A stretch of DNA of 64,000 nucleotides, taken from Actinoplanes sp. M2I2. GTDB lineage: Bacteria > Actinomycetota > Actinomycetes > Mycobacteriales > Micromonosporaceae. The stretch spans positions 310,001 through 374,000 of the forward strand of contig NZ_JALPVJ010000002.1 in the NCBI RefSeq assembly GCF_023544445.1. The letters are read 5' to 3'. The position numbers and the translations under genes are program-made. The stretch's first letter is position 1; every line of letters starts with the position of its first letter. A model generated the notes under the pieces. The model saw only the letters and a program-made list of their open reading frames with translations. It ran no database searches and was not told the origin of the DNA. This document shows, piece after piece, positions 50,983 through 59,971 of the stretch.

Positions 50983-51031
50983 GCAGCCCTCCGATCGGCC
51001 GGCGAGCGGCGATCCCGGGAGGTCCGCCGGC

Positions 51032-52164
51032 TCACTCGGTGGCCGAGTCGACGTCGGCCTCGCCGCTGTCGCCGACCCAGACGGCCTTGAGGTTACAGAA
51101 CTCACGGATCCCGGCGGACGACAGCTCACGTCCGTAGCCGGAGTTCTTGACGCCGCCGAAGGGCAACTGCGGATAGGAGGTGACCATGCCGTTGACGAAG
51201 ACCGCGCCGGCCTCGAGTTCGTCGACCAGTCTCTGTTGTTCCTGCTCATCGGCGGTCCAGGCGTTCGCCCCCAGCCCGTACGAGGTCGCGTTGGCCAGAT
51301 CGATGGCCTCATCGAGGGACCCGGCGCGGTACACCGCGGCGACCGGCCCGAACACTTCCTCGGTGAACATCCGCATGCCGGGGGAGAGGTCGGTGATCAC
51401 GGTCGGCGGATACCACCAGCCGTCACCGGCCGGCGCCTCCCCGCCGCACCGGACGGTGGCGCCCCGGCCGGCCGCGTCGGCGACCTGCGCCTGGACGTCC
51501 TCGCGGCCCTGACGGGTGGCGAGCGGGCCGACATCGGTGGTGTCCATCATGGGGTCGCCCACCGTCAGGGCCGACATGTGCGCGACGAACGTGTCGACGA
51601 ACTGGTCGTAGACGTCGGTGTGCACGATGAAGCGCTTCGCCGCGATGCAGGACTGGCCGTTGTTCTGGCAGCGGGAGGTGGCCGCCACCTGGGCCGCGCG
51701 GTCGAGGTCGGCGGTCGGCAGCACCACGAACGGGTCGCTCCCGCCCAGCTCCAGCACGGTCTTCTTCAGTTCGCGGCCCGCGATCGCGGCGATCGAGCGG
51801 CCCGCATTCTCGCTTCCGGTCAGCGTCGCGGCGCGTACCCGGGGGTCGCTGAGGATCGTCTCGACCGCGTCCGAGCCGACCAGCAGTGTCTGGAACGCCC
51901 CGGCCGGGAAGCCGGCCCGGGTGAACAGCTCGCCCAGATAGAGCGCGGTCTGCGGGACGTTGGAGGCGTGCTTGAGCAGGCCGGTGTTGCCCGCCATCAG
52001 CGCCGGCGCGGCGAAGCGCATCGCCTGCCACAGCGGGAAGTGTCCCGCAGCGCGCGGAAGCCCTCGGCCGATCGGCCGATCGCCTGGTCGATCTGCTCGT
52101 CGGTCAGCGGTTCGAACGTCTTGAGCACTTCTCCCGTAACCGGGTTGGTCGTGGCGATCGGCAT
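51032..52164 (-). pseudogene. Succinate-semialdehyde-type aldehyde dehydrogenase with internal deletion
   Basis: The gene starts normally at ATG 52164 (MPIATTNPVTGEVLKTFEPL to EGFRALRDTS, about 47 codons). It then jumps near 52040 to FPLWQAMRFAAPALMAGNTGLLKHA in another frame. The residues expected between, roughly 100 including the first half of the NAD-binding domain, are missing. Downstream everything is intact: ELGGSDPFVV (general base Glu), NNGQSCIAAKRF (catalytic Cys) and the normal C-terminus. The deletion plus frameshift should abolish function; an internal start could give a 329-residue fragment. Confidence 0.87.
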
Positions 52165-52318
52165 CGTTGCCTCCCTCTCGGCTGCCTGCCTCAGCCGCTA
52201 CCCGCTCCGGTGGCCGCTAATCACGAGGGCCCCGTCCGGCCGGCGCGCTGTTTCCGCTTCGGGCGCACGGGTACTGGCCGGTGCAGGTGGGCGCCGACGC
52301 CCCGGTGAGGAGCCTCTG

Positions 52319-53371
52319 GTGCGTGCGCTGACTGTGGAACCGCTCAAGCCCGGAACGGCCCGGATCGAAGACGTGCCCGACCCCGTCGCCGGTCCGGGCG
52401 AGATGCTGGTGGAGGGGCTGGCCCTGGGGGTCTGCGGCACCGACCGGGAGATCGCGGCCGGCGAGTACGGGTGGGCGCCGCCCGGCCGGGACCGGCTCGT
52501 GCTGGGTCACGAGTCGCTCGGCCGTGTGCGCACAGCCCCGGCGGACAGCAGCTTCGCGCCGGGTGACCTGGTCGTCGGGGTGGTGCGCCGCCCGGACCCG
52601 GAGCCCTGCGGGGCGTGCGCGCACGGCGAGTTCGACATGTGCCGCAACGGCCGGTACACCGAACGCGGCATCAAGGAGATCGACGGCTACGGCAGCGAGC
52701 TGTGGACGGTCGAGACCGGGTACGCGGTCAAGCTCGACCCGCGGCTGGCCGACGTCGGCATGCTGATGGAGCCGATGAGCGTGGTCGCCAAGGCCTGGGA
52801 GCAGATCGAGAAGGTGGGCGCCCGGTCCTGGTTCGAGCCGAAGCGGGTGCTGGTCACCGGGGCCGGCCCGATCGGGCTGCTGGCCGCGTTGCTCGGGGCG
52901 CAGCGTGGCCTCGAGGTGCACGTGCTCGATCTGGCCACCGAGGGCCCGAAGCCGGAGGCTGTCGAGGCGCTGGGCGCTCGATACCACTCGTCCGGAATGC
53001 GCGAGGTGACGGCGCGGATCGAGCCCGACGTGATCGTCGAGGCGACCGGGGTGTCCAGCCTGGTCTTCGAGGCGATGGCGGGCACGGCCTCGTACGGGAT
53101 CGTCTGCCTCACCGGGGTCTCCGCGGCCGGCCGCCGGATCTCCGTGGATCTCGGCGCGGCCAACCGCGACATGGTGCTGGAGAACGACGTCGTCGTGGGC
53201 TCGGTCAACGCGAACCTGAGCCACTACGCCGCCGCGGCCGCCGCGCTGGCCGAGGCGGACCACGACTGGCTGTCCCGGCTGATCACCCGGCGGTTGCCGC
53301 TGGACCGCTTCGCCGAGGCGCTCGAAGCGGGCCCGCACGACATCAAGGTCGTCCTCGACATCCCCCAGTGA
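52319..53371 (+). CDS. Glucose 1-dehydrogenase-like zinc alcohol dehydrogenase
   Basis: 350 aa from GTG at 52319 with GAGGAG upstream. Catalytic zinc ligands are in GVCGTDREI and GHESLGRV; the structural site is CGACAHGEFDMC. The NAD(P) motif is VTGAGPIGLLAALLGA, and the C-terminal region (VVVGSVNANLSHY) matches the glucose dehydrogenase C-terminal domain. It oxidises aldoses in archaeal and bacterial homologues. Single transcription unit. Confidence 0.87.
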   Translation: MRALTVEPLKPGTARIEDVPDPVAGPGEMLVEGLALGVCGTDREIAAGEYGWAPPGRDRLVLGHESLGRVRTAPADSSFAPGDLVVGVVRRPDPEPCGACAHGEFDMCRNGRYTERGIKEIDGYGSELWTVETGYAVKLDPRLADVGMLMEPMSVVAKAWEQIEKVGARSWFEPKRVLVTGAGPIGLLAALLGAQRGLEVHVLDLATEGPKPEAVEALGARYHSSGMREVTARIEPDVIVEATGVSSLVFEAMAGTASYGIVCLTGVSAAGRRISVDLGAANRDMVLENDVVVGSVNANLSHYAAAAAALAEADHDWLSRLITRRLPLDRFAEALEAGPHDIKVVLDIPQ

Positions 53372-53390
53372 CATCGCCCGGTGAGGGCGC

Positions 53391-53798
53391 TCAGCTCATC
53401 GCGGTGAGCAGCTCCCGGCAGGCCTGCTCGCACGACCGGCAGGCCTCGGCGCAGATGCGGCAGTGCTCGTGCATCCCCAGGTGCCGGGCACACTCGTCCC
53501 CACACGCCTTGCACACCGTGACGCACGCTTCCAGGAGGCTGCGGCTGACGTTGGCGTCATAGCCCGTGTGCCGCGACAGCACCCGCGCCGTGGTGGCGCA
53601 GATGTCGGCGCAGTCCAGGTTGGTCCGGATGCACTTGGTCAGGTCGGCCACCGAGTCCTCGCTGAGGCAGGCGTCGGCGCAGGCGGTGCACGCCTCGGCG
53701 CAGGCGTTCAGCGCGTCGATGGCCGCGGCCAGCCGGGCCCGGTCGAGATTGATGGCCTTCGGGTACGTCTCGAGCATCGGCATCGTCGGGGTCGTCAT
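53391..53798 (-). CDS. Four-helix-bundle copper-binding protein (Csp/DUF326-like)
   Basis: 135 aa from ATG at 53798 with 16 cysteines, mostly in C-x2-C or C-x3-C steps along helices (CAEACTACADAC, CIRTNLDCADIC, CVTVCKACGDEC, HCRICAEACRSCEQAC). Copper storage proteins (Csp) line a four-helix bundle with such cysteines to hold many Cu(I) ions. No signal peptide, so cytoplasmic. Last gene of the run that starts at 57163. Confidence 0.87.
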   Translation of the reverse strand: MTTPTMPMLETYPKAINLDRARLAAAIDALNACAEACTACADACLSEDSVADLTKCIRTNLDCADICATTARVLSRHTGYDANVSRSLLEACVTVCKACGDECARHLGMHEHCRICAEACRSCEQACRELLTAMS

Positions 53799-53824
53799 GG
53801 CTCGTCTCCCTCGGGTGGGTCTGA

Positions 53825-54457
53825 TCAAGCGGCGTCGATGCCGATCCGTTCGCGCAGGTCCCCGGCCCACAGATCGGCGGTGTAGACGGCGGTGCGAGGC
53901 TGGAACTTGCGCCCGTCGGCCAGCCGCCCGGCGTCGACCGGCTCGTAGCCGATCTGCTCGACGAGGTCGAAGACCTGCCTCTTGGCGGCCGGGTCGTCAC
54001 CCGCGACCGGAATGCCGTAGCGGTGGTTGGCGCCGCCCTCGCGACCGAACTCGCGCAGGTGGTCGAAGCGCATGGCGTTGAACGCCTTGACGACGTGCGC
54101 GTCCCCCAGGTGCTGCTGCATCAGCTCGCTCGAGGTGGTCCGGCCCTCGTCGAGCTCCGCGAGGTGACCGTCCAGTTCGGGGTAGTAGTTCGCGGTGTCG
54201 ATCACCGTCTTGCCGGCCAGGTCGTCGGCGGGCACGTCGCGGTAGTGCCCGAACGGAATGGTGACCACCACGATCTCGCCGTAGCGGGCCGCCTCCTCGA
54301 CGGTGGCCGCGTGACCGTGCTCGCCCAGGTCGCTCTCGAGGTCGCGCAGGGTGTCGGGACCGCGCGAATTGGCGACGGCGACGTCGTGGCCGGCGTCGAC
54401 GAACAGGTGGGCCAGGGTGGAGCCGATCTTGCCGGCGCCGATGATGCCGATGCGCAT
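53825..54457 (-). CDS. NADP-binding oxidoreductase (F420H2:NADP reductase-like)
   Basis: 210 aa. IGIIGAGKIGSTLAHLFVDAGHDVAVANSRGPDTL is an N-terminal Rossmann motif with an NADP-type loop, followed by VVVTIPFGHY and KAFNAMRFDHL, typical of the F420-dependent NADP oxidoreductase superfamily. The protein lacks any other domain. It lies 12 bp downstream of the aldehyde dehydrogenase gene, in the same operon. Confidence 0.85.
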   Translation of the reverse strand: MRIGIIGAGKIGSTLAHLFVDAGHDVAVANSRGPDTLRDLESDLGEHGHAATVEEAARYGEIVVVTIPFGHYRDVPADDLAGKTVIDTANYYPELDGHLAELDEGRTTSSELMQQHLGDAHVVKAFNAMRFDHLREFGREGGANHRYGIPVAGDDPAAKRQVFDLVEQIGYEPVDAGRLADGRKFQPRTAVYTADLWAGDLRERIGIDAA

Positions 54458-54469
54458 GCCGGGTATCTC

Positions 54470-55930
54470 CTACAGGCTGGGGTGGCTCTGGGTGTCGCGG
54501 ACGGTGACCCACTGCCAGACGGTGAACTCGTCGAGGTTGGTGAGCGACCCGAAGCGGCTGCTGCCGCCGGATTCGCCCATGCCGCCGAACGGCGCCGGCG
54601 TCTCGTCGTTGACGGTCTGGTCGTTGATGTGGATCATCCCGGCTCGCAGCCGGTCGCCGATGGCCTGCGCGTGTGCCGCCGAGCCCGAGTGGACTCCGGC
54701 GACCAGGCCGTACGGTGTGCCGTTGGCCAGCCGGACCGCTTCGTCGTCGTCGCGGAAGGTGGTGATCACGGCGACCGGCCCGAAGATCTCCTCCGCGAAG
54801 GCCGGCATGTCGGGAGTGACGTCGGCGAGCACGGTCGGCCGCAGGAACAGGCCGTCGGCGGTGCCGCCGGTGACGATCCGGGCGCCGGCGTCGACACTCC
54901 GCCGCACGATGTCGGTGATGTGGTCGAGCTGCGACTGGTTGATGATCGGGCCGAGATCGACGTCGCCGCGCGGGTCGCCCACGGTCAGCCCGTCGGCGAT
55001 CTTGGCGAGGACGTTCTCGTACAGCGGCGCGATCGGCTCGGCGACCAGGTGCCGCCCGGTGGCCATGCAGACCTGTCCCTGATGGGCGAAGCTGCCGTAC
55101 GCCCCGGCGGCCGCGGCCGCCTCGACCTCGGCATCGGCCAGGACGACGAAGGCGTTGTTGCCGCCGAGCTCGGAGACCATCTTCTTGAAGTGCTTCCCGG
55201 CCGCCTCGGAGAGGTTCCGGCCGACCGGGGTGGAGCCGGTGAACGAGATCAGGTCGATGTTCGGGTCCTCGGCGACGGCGTTGCCGAGCTCACTGCCCTT
55301 GCCGGGCAGCATGTGCAGGACCCCTGGGGGCAGGCCGGCCTCCTCGAACAGCCGGGCGATCACCACCCCGCAGCAGACCACCGCCTCACTCGCGGGCTTG
55401 AGAACGACGGCGTTCCCGGTCGCCAGCGCCGGCGCCACTGAGCGCATCGCCAGGATCAGAGGGAAGTTCCACGGGGCGATGACCGCCACCACGCCGTACG
55501 GGATCCGCCGCGCGGTGCTGATCCGGCCGGGCTGGGTGGTCGGCAGCAGGGTTCCCCACGGCTGGGCCGGGAGCGCGGTGGCCGCCCGCAGCTCGGTCAG
55601 GGCCAGGTCGAAATCCAGGGCGGCGGCCGTCCGGGCCTTGCCGGCCTCGCGCCCGAGCCAGGTGGTGATCTCGTCGCGGTGCTGCTCGAAGAGCTCGGCC
55701 GCACGGCGTAGCACGGCTTCGCGTTCGGTGAACGAGGTGGCGGCCCACCGCCGGCCCGCCTCGGCGGCCTGGCCCGCGCAGCGGCCGAGCGTGTCGGCGT
55801 CCGCCGTACCGACCTCGGCCAGCACGTCGCCGGTGGCCGGTTCCGTCGCCTCCATCGTGGCGCCGGTCGAGGTCCATCGGCCGGTGAAGATCTTGCCGCG
55901 CCACCGGCTCTGGTCGTCCAGAAGTCCCAC
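54470..55930 (-). CDS. Aldehyde dehydrogenase (benzaldehyde dehydrogenase-like)
   Basis: 486 aa. NAD-binding (PWNFPLILAMRSVAPALATGNAVVLKPA), FTGSTPVGR, general base in VSELGGNNAFVV and catalytic Cys in HQGQVCMATGR are all in place. The overall pattern is of the XylC/vanillin dehydrogenase group acting on aromatic aldehydes. Compare the deleted relative at 51032. Operon partner of the zinc alcohol dehydrogenase 27 bp upstream, so alcohol to acid in two steps is plausible. Confidence 0.9.
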   Translation of the reverse strand: MGLLDDQSRWRGKIFTGRWTSTGATMEATEPATGDVLAEVGTADADTLGRCAGQAAEAGRRWAATSFTEREAVLRRAAELFEQHRDEITTWLGREAGKARTAAALDFDLALTELRAATALPAQPWGTLLPTTQPGRISTARRIPYGVVAVIAPWNFPLILAMRSVAPALATGNAVVLKPASEAVVCCGVVIARLFEEAGLPPGVLHMLPGKGSELGNAVAEDPNIDLISFTGSTPVGRNLSEAAGKHFKKMVSELGGNNAFVVLADAEVEAAAAAGAYGSFAHQGQVCMATGRHLVAEPIAPLYENVLAKIADGLTVGDPRGDVDLGPIINQSQLDHITDIVRRSVDAGARIVTGGTADGLFLRPTVLADVTPDMPAFAEEIFGPVAVITTFRDDDEAVRLANGTPYGLVAGVHSGSAAHAQAIGDRLRAGMIHINDQTVNDETPAPFGGMGESGGSSRFGSLTNLDEFTVWQWVTVRDTQSHPSL

Positions 55931-55957
55931 GGTTGCCTCCGATCTGATCGAGCGGCC

Positions 55958-57163
55958 TCAGGCCGCGGGGTTGAGCGCGACCTTGATCCAGCCGGGTTCA
56001 CGGCGGTCGAATTCGCGGTACGCGGCCATCACGTCGGTCATCGGCTCGTTCTCGGTGAGCAGCAGGGCCGGGTCGACGCCGCCCTCGGCGATCAGCCGGA
56101 GCAGCCCGGGCATGTAGTGCCGGTGGTTGCAGTTGCCGGCCTTGACAGTGAGGTTCTTGTTCATCACCACGCCGATCGGGTAGCTGCTGATCGTCTGCGG
56201 GTAGACGCCGATGATCCCGATGCTGCCGGCCTTGGCGACGGCCTGGGCCGCCCACTGCGAGACCTGGCTGGGGGCGTCGCCGGGCACCCACTGCCCGCCG
56301 CCGGTGGTGTTGCCTTCGGGTGCGGCCTGCTGCTGTTCGGTGTCGAACTGCTGAGCCTGCTCGGCCGGCACGCCGGTGGCGGGTCGCTCGGCGTCCACGC
56401 CGACCGCGTCGATGACCCGGTCGACGCCGATGCCGCCGGTGAGGTCCTGGATCGCGGCGACGGGTTCCTCGGTGTCGAAGTCGACGATCTCGGCGTGCTG
56501 GGCCTGGGCCAGGGCGAGCCGGTCGGTGTTGTGGTCGACGGCGATGACCCGGCCCGCCCCCTGCAGATAGGCCGACAGGATGGCGAGCTGACCCACCGGT
56601 CCGGCTCCGAACACCGCCACGGTGTCGCCGGTGCGGATCTCGGCGAGCTTGGCGCCGAACCACGCGGTCGGGAAGATGTCGGAGACCATGATGGCCTGGG
56701 CGTCGGAGACCCCGGGCGGGATGGGCACGAGGCTGGTGCTGGCGTAGGGCACCCGGGCGTACTCGGCCTGCAGCCCGTCGAACGCGCCGGCGGCTTCCGG
56801 ACCACCGAAGAAAGCCGTGCCGGCCAGCTTGCCGCCGGGATTCGCGTTGTCGCACTGCGCCTGGTAGCCGGCCCGGCAGTAGGAGCAGTAACCACAGGAG
56901 ATGGTGGACGGGATGACGACCCGGTCGCCGGTCGAGAAGTTCCGCACACCGGTGCCGGCCTCGACGACTTCACCCACGGCTTCGTGGCCGATGATGGTGC
57001 CGTCCTTCATGCCCGGCATGGTGCCGCGGATGAGGTGCAGGTCGGTGCCGCACATGGCACTGGTGGTGATCTTCACGATCGCGTCGGTCGGGGCCTGGAT
57101 CTTCGGTTCCGGCACGTCCTCGAGCTGGATGTCACCGACCGCGTGCCACACCACTGCCTTCAT
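55958..57163 (-). CDS. Zinc alcohol dehydrogenase, formaldehyde-dehydrogenase-like
   Basis: 401 aa. Catalytic zinc residues in MCGTDLHLIRG and IGHEAVGEVVEAG; structural zinc CGYCSYCRAGYQAQC; NAD motif VFGAGPVGQLAIL. A Gln/Gly-rich insertion (about 265-300, EQAQQFDTEQQQAAPEGNTTGG) is typical of the glutathione-independent formaldehyde dehydrogenase group. First gene of a four-gene operon with aldehyde dehydrogenase, NADP-binding protein and Cys-rich copper protein. Confidence 0.9.
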   Translation of the reverse strand: MKAVVWHAVGDIQLEDVPEPKIQAPTDAIVKITTSAMCGTDLHLIRGTMPGMKDGTIIGHEAVGEVVEAGTGVRNFSTGDRVVIPSTISCGYCSYCRAGYQAQCDNANPGGKLAGTAFFGGPEAAGAFDGLQAEYARVPYASTSLVPIPPGVSDAQAIMVSDIFPTAWFGAKLAEIRTGDTVAVFGAGPVGQLAILSAYLQGAGRVIAVDHNTDRLALAQAQHAEIVDFDTEEPVAAIQDLTGGIGVDRVIDAVGVDAERPATGVPAEQAQQFDTEQQQAAPEGNTTGGGQWVPGDAPSQVSQWAAQAVAKAGSIGIIGVYPQTISSYPIGVVMNKNLTVKAGNCNHRHYMPGLLRLIAEGGVDPALLLTENEPMTDVMAAYREFDRREPGWIKVALNPAA

Positions 57164-57369
57164 GCTTGTCCTCCTTCAGCGACCTGGCGGCGTCCTCGGT
57201 GGATGTCGCGTCAGGACGGTTCGCGACGGCTGCCTACCCGGCTGCCTCCCTCGTACGCGAAAGATCGGAGGATTTCTCGCGCTCCTGACCCCGGCGCCGT
57301 CACGGTGTTGTTTGATCGGCCTCCGGACGGGCACGCATCGCCGGTCGGACACACTTCGAGGAGGTCACC

Positions 57370-57768
57370 ATGCCGGCCGAGGACGACATGCCCAGCACGC
57401 TCAAGCGCTCACCCAAGAAGGCGCAGGAGACGTACGCCAAGACACACGACCACGCGGTCGAGGAGTACGGCGAAGGGGAGCGGGCCCACCGCACGGCGTT
57501 CGCCTCTCTGAAGCACTCGTTCGAGAAGAGCGGCGACCACTGGGAGCCCAAGGAGAAGAAGGGCCCGAGCGACGCCAAGGCCGCCGGCGGCCGGAAGACC
57601 AAGGCGAAGACAGCCGGTGGGGTCGACGCCAACGCCAGCAAGCAGCACCTGATGGACCAGGCGAAGAAGCTCGAGATCAGCGGGCGCAGCCGGATGACCA
57701 AGGATCAGCTGGTCGACGCGATCCAGAAGGCCAACGCCAAGAGCACCCGCAAGGCGCGCGGGAAGTGA
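57370..57768 (+). CDS. ChaB-like protein with Rho_N-like C-terminus
   Basis: 132 aa; GAGGAGG precedes ATG at 57370. The ChaB domain (LKRSPKKAQETYAKTHDHAVEEYGEGERAHRTAFASLKHSFEKSGDHWEPK) fills residues about 10-62. A Lys/Ala linker and a Rho-N/SAP-like helix pair (LMDQAKKLEISGRSRMTKDQLVDAIQKAN) follow. ChaB was linked to cation transport regulation in E. coli, weakly; the C-terminal part suggests nucleic acid binding. Confidence 0.82.
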   Translation: MPAEDDMPSTLKRSPKKAQETYAKTHDHAVEEYGEGERAHRTAFASLKHSFEKSGDHWEPKEKKGPSDAKAAGGRKTKAKTAGGVDANASKQHLMDQAKKLEISGRSRMTKDQLVDAIQKANAKSTRKARGK

Positions 57769-57796
57769 CGCCGTCGGTCTGTGCTGCCGCCCGGCC

Positions 57797-58648
57797 TCAG
57801 CGGGCCGCGGTCACCGGTGCGGCGGGCAGGTCGGCGGCCACCGTGCCGAGCAGGGCGAGGGCCTGCCGGGACACGCTGCCCGGCTCGGCCTGGTAGACGA
57901 CAAGCTGCTGGTCGGTCGCGCCGTCGACGGTGAGGGAGTCGTAGGTGAGGGTCAGCTCGCCGACCTGATGGTGGCGGAACTGCTTGGCCTCGTGGGTCTT
58001 GCCTCGTACGTCGTGGCGGGCCCACAGCCGGCGGAAGTCCGGGCTTTTCAAGGAGAGCTCGCCGACCAGCTCGGTGAGCCGTGAGTCGTCGACCAGGTCT
58101 CCGCTGCCGGCCCGCAGCGTGCCGAGCGTGTTGCGCGCGACGCGCTCCCAGTCGGGGTAGAACTCGCGCGCGGCCGGGTCCAGAAACGCGAAGCGGACGA
58201 GGTTGATCTCGCCCTTGTCCAGCATCGGGGCGAACAGGGCGCGCCCGAGCCGGTTGCCCGCGAGCAGGTCCAGCCGCCGGTCGATGATGACCGCGGGGGT
58301 GTCCAGCCAGCCGTCCATCAGACGCAGCAGGCTCGGCCGGACCGTCGCGGTCGCCCGCCGGGCCGGTTGAGGGACCGTCTGCGCCAGGTGATGCAGGTGG
58401 GCCGTCTCTTCCGCGTTCAACCCGAGGGTACGGGCGAGAGCGGCCACCACCTGAGCCGACGGGCGCTGTTCCCGTCCCTGCTCGAGCCGGGCGTAGTAGT
58501 CGGTGCTCACCCCGGCCGACCCGGCCAGCTCCTCCCGCCGCAGGCCCGGGGTCCGGCGCCGGCCCGCGGACGGCAACCCGATCGCCGTCGGACTGGTCAT
58601 CTCGCGCCGGGCCCGGAGGAATTCGCCCAGCTGATTGGCGCTGTCCAT
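57797..58648 (-). CDS. MmyB-type XRE-family transcriptional regulator
   Basis: 283 aa from ATG at 58648 (the frame extends to 58696). HTH (TPGLRREELAGSAGVSTDYYARLEQGREQRPSAQVV, about 33-68) and full MmyB-like domain (AVIIDRRLDLLAGNRLGRALFAPML; AFLDPAAREFYPDWERVARNTLGTLRAGSG; ELVGELSLKSPDFRRLWARHDV). Divergent from the Atu4866-like lipoprotein gene, its probable target. Confidence 0.9.
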   Translation of the reverse strand: MDSANQLGEFLRARREMTSPTAIGLPSAGRRRTPGLRREELAGSAGVSTDYYARLEQGREQRPSAQVVAALARTLGLNAEETAHLHHLAQTVPQPARRATATVRPSLLRLMDGWLDTPAVIIDRRLDLLAGNRLGRALFAPMLDKGEINLVRFAFLDPAAREFYPDWERVARNTLGTLRAGSGDLVDDSRLTELVGELSLKSPDFRRLWARHDVRGKTHEAKQFRHHQVGELTLTYDSLTVDGATDQQLVVYQAEPGSVSRQALALLGTVAADLPAAPVTAAR

Positions 58649-58680
58649 GAGCCCACGATAGGCGCGCCCCCGGCCGCCAT

Positions 58681-58701
58681 CCAGGTTGTGCCACACCCTG
58701 G
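58681..58701. promoter_or_regulatory. Candidate MmyB-type operator
   Basis: CCAGG-11 nt-CCTGG inverted repeat between the XRE gene (start 58648) and the lipoprotein gene (start 58763). Confidence 0.38.
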
Positions 58702-58762
58702 TTGGCCCGTGGATCGCCGGTCACGCTCGACCACAGGGCACCACCTGACCTGAGGGGGAGCG

Positions 58763-59242
58763 ATGGACCTGACCAGTGGCAACCCGATGGGCCGGCGGGC
58801 GTTGCTACCGCGACGTCCTGCAACCGGACGGGAAGTGACGGGGGTGCGCAGGTCCGTGGGCCGCTCACTGGCCGGCATCGCCCTGATTCTCTCCGCCGGT
58901 ACGGTGACCGCCTGCCGGTCGGCGTCGCCCGAGGTGGCCGGGCCGGTGGCTCAGTCGTCCGCACCTTCCGAAGCGCATCAGCACGTCGGGATGTGGGTGA
59001 CCGCGGACGGCCACATCCGGCAGGAGCTCCGGGCCGACGGCCGCTACGACGAGGCCCGCGGGGAGCGGCGAAGCGCCTACACCGGCCGTTACGAAGTACG
59101 CGGCGACCACATCGATTACTGGGACGACAGCGGCTTCACAGCGGACGGCCGGTTCGACGGCGATGTGCTGCACCACGGCGGCTATCTGTTCTATCGCGAG
59201 AACAGCGAGGCCCACCGGCGGGCCCGCTCGCCACAGTCCTGA
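58763..59242 (+). CDS. Atu4866-domain lipoprotein
   Basis: 159 aa; AGGGGGAG precedes the ATG. A long n-region and hydrophobic segment end in a lipobox (TVTAC). The domain HQHVGMWVTADGHIRQELRADGRYDEARGERRSAYTGRYEVRGDHIDYWDDSGFTADGRF is the small beta-barrel family named after Agrobacterium Atu4866, of unknown function and often next to MmyB-type regulators and SDRs. Convergent with the TetR gene, 16 bp apart. Confidence 0.83.
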   Translation: MDLTSGNPMGRRALLPRRPATGREVTGVRRSVGRSLAGIALILSAGTVTACRSASPEVAGPVAQSSAPSEAHQHVGMWVTADGHIRQELRADGRYDEARGERRSAYTGRYEVRGDHIDYWDDSGFTADGRFDGDVLHHGGYLFYRENSEAHRRARSPQS

Positions 59243-59258
59243 CCCGCCGGGCCGGACC

Positions 59259-59873
59259 TCAGCGCAGCCAGCGATCCAGTTCGCCGAGGACGTCGTCGAT
59301 CCGGGGGAGGAGCGCGTCGGCGGTCTCGGCCGGGGTGCGGCCCGCGCGGAGGCTGCGGCCGGACTCGCCGAGGATGATGTGGAACACGCCGGCCAGCGCT
59401 ATCCCGTGCAGGCGGGCGACCTCGGGCGCGATCGGGGTCGTCCCGCCGATGGCCGCGGCGAGCGTGGTGGCCAGGCGGTCGATCATCTCCAGGGCGAGCC
59501 GGTGGACCGCCGGGCTGACCGCCGCGAGCGAGCCCAGCGTGCCGAGGCCGTTCTCCGGCGGCAGGTCGCGGCTCGCCGACACGGTCTGCAGGACGAGGTC
59601 CCGGATGGCGGCGGCCGGGCTCGTGCCGGCCGGCCGGGTGCGGATGAGCTCGTCCAACTGCTGCTGGATCTGTTGTTCACGATCGGTGACGAGCTGTTCC
59701 TTGGTAGGAAAGTAGTTGTAGAGGGTCTGTTCGGCCACCTCGGCCGCCCGGGCGATCTCGCGGACCGTCACCTGCTCGTAGCCACGCTCGGCGAAGAGCC
59801 GGGACGCGGTGTCCGCGATGAGCCGGCGGGTGCGCGCCCGCTTGAGGTCGCGAAGCCCCATCTCCCCCATCAC
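59259..59873 (-). CDS. TetR-family transcriptional regulator
   Basis: 204 aa. TRRLIADTASRLFAERGYEQVTVREIARAAEVAEQTLYNYFPTKEQLV (about 14-61) is a standard TetR HTH. The ligand domain is of average length. Divergent from the quinone-oxidoreductase-like gene with an operator-like dyad in the 98-bp gap. Confidence 0.9.
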   Translation of the reverse strand: MMGEMGLRDLKRARTRRLIADTASRLFAERGYEQVTVREIARAAEVAEQTLYNYFPTKEQLVTDREQQIQQQLDELIRTRPAGTSPAAAIRDLVLQTVSASRDLPPENGLGTLGSLAAVSPAVHRLALEMIDRLATTLAAAIGGTTPIAPEVARLHGIALAGVFHIILGESGRSLRAGRTPAETADALLPRIDDVLGELDRWLR

Positions 59874-59898
59874 CGCAGTCTATCCGGCCACAATCTTA

Positions 59899-59926
59899 GA
59901 GCGCACACCACATTGCGAGTACGCTC
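59899..59926. promoter_or_regulatory. Candidate TetR operator
   Basis: GAGCGCAC-12 nt-GTACGCTC: 8-bp arms with one mismatch, midway between the TetR and oxidoreductase starts. Confidence 0.5.
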
Positions 59927-59971
59927 CAACGATCAGCTGGACAGGGCCGCGCCGGCGGAGCGGGGAACGTG

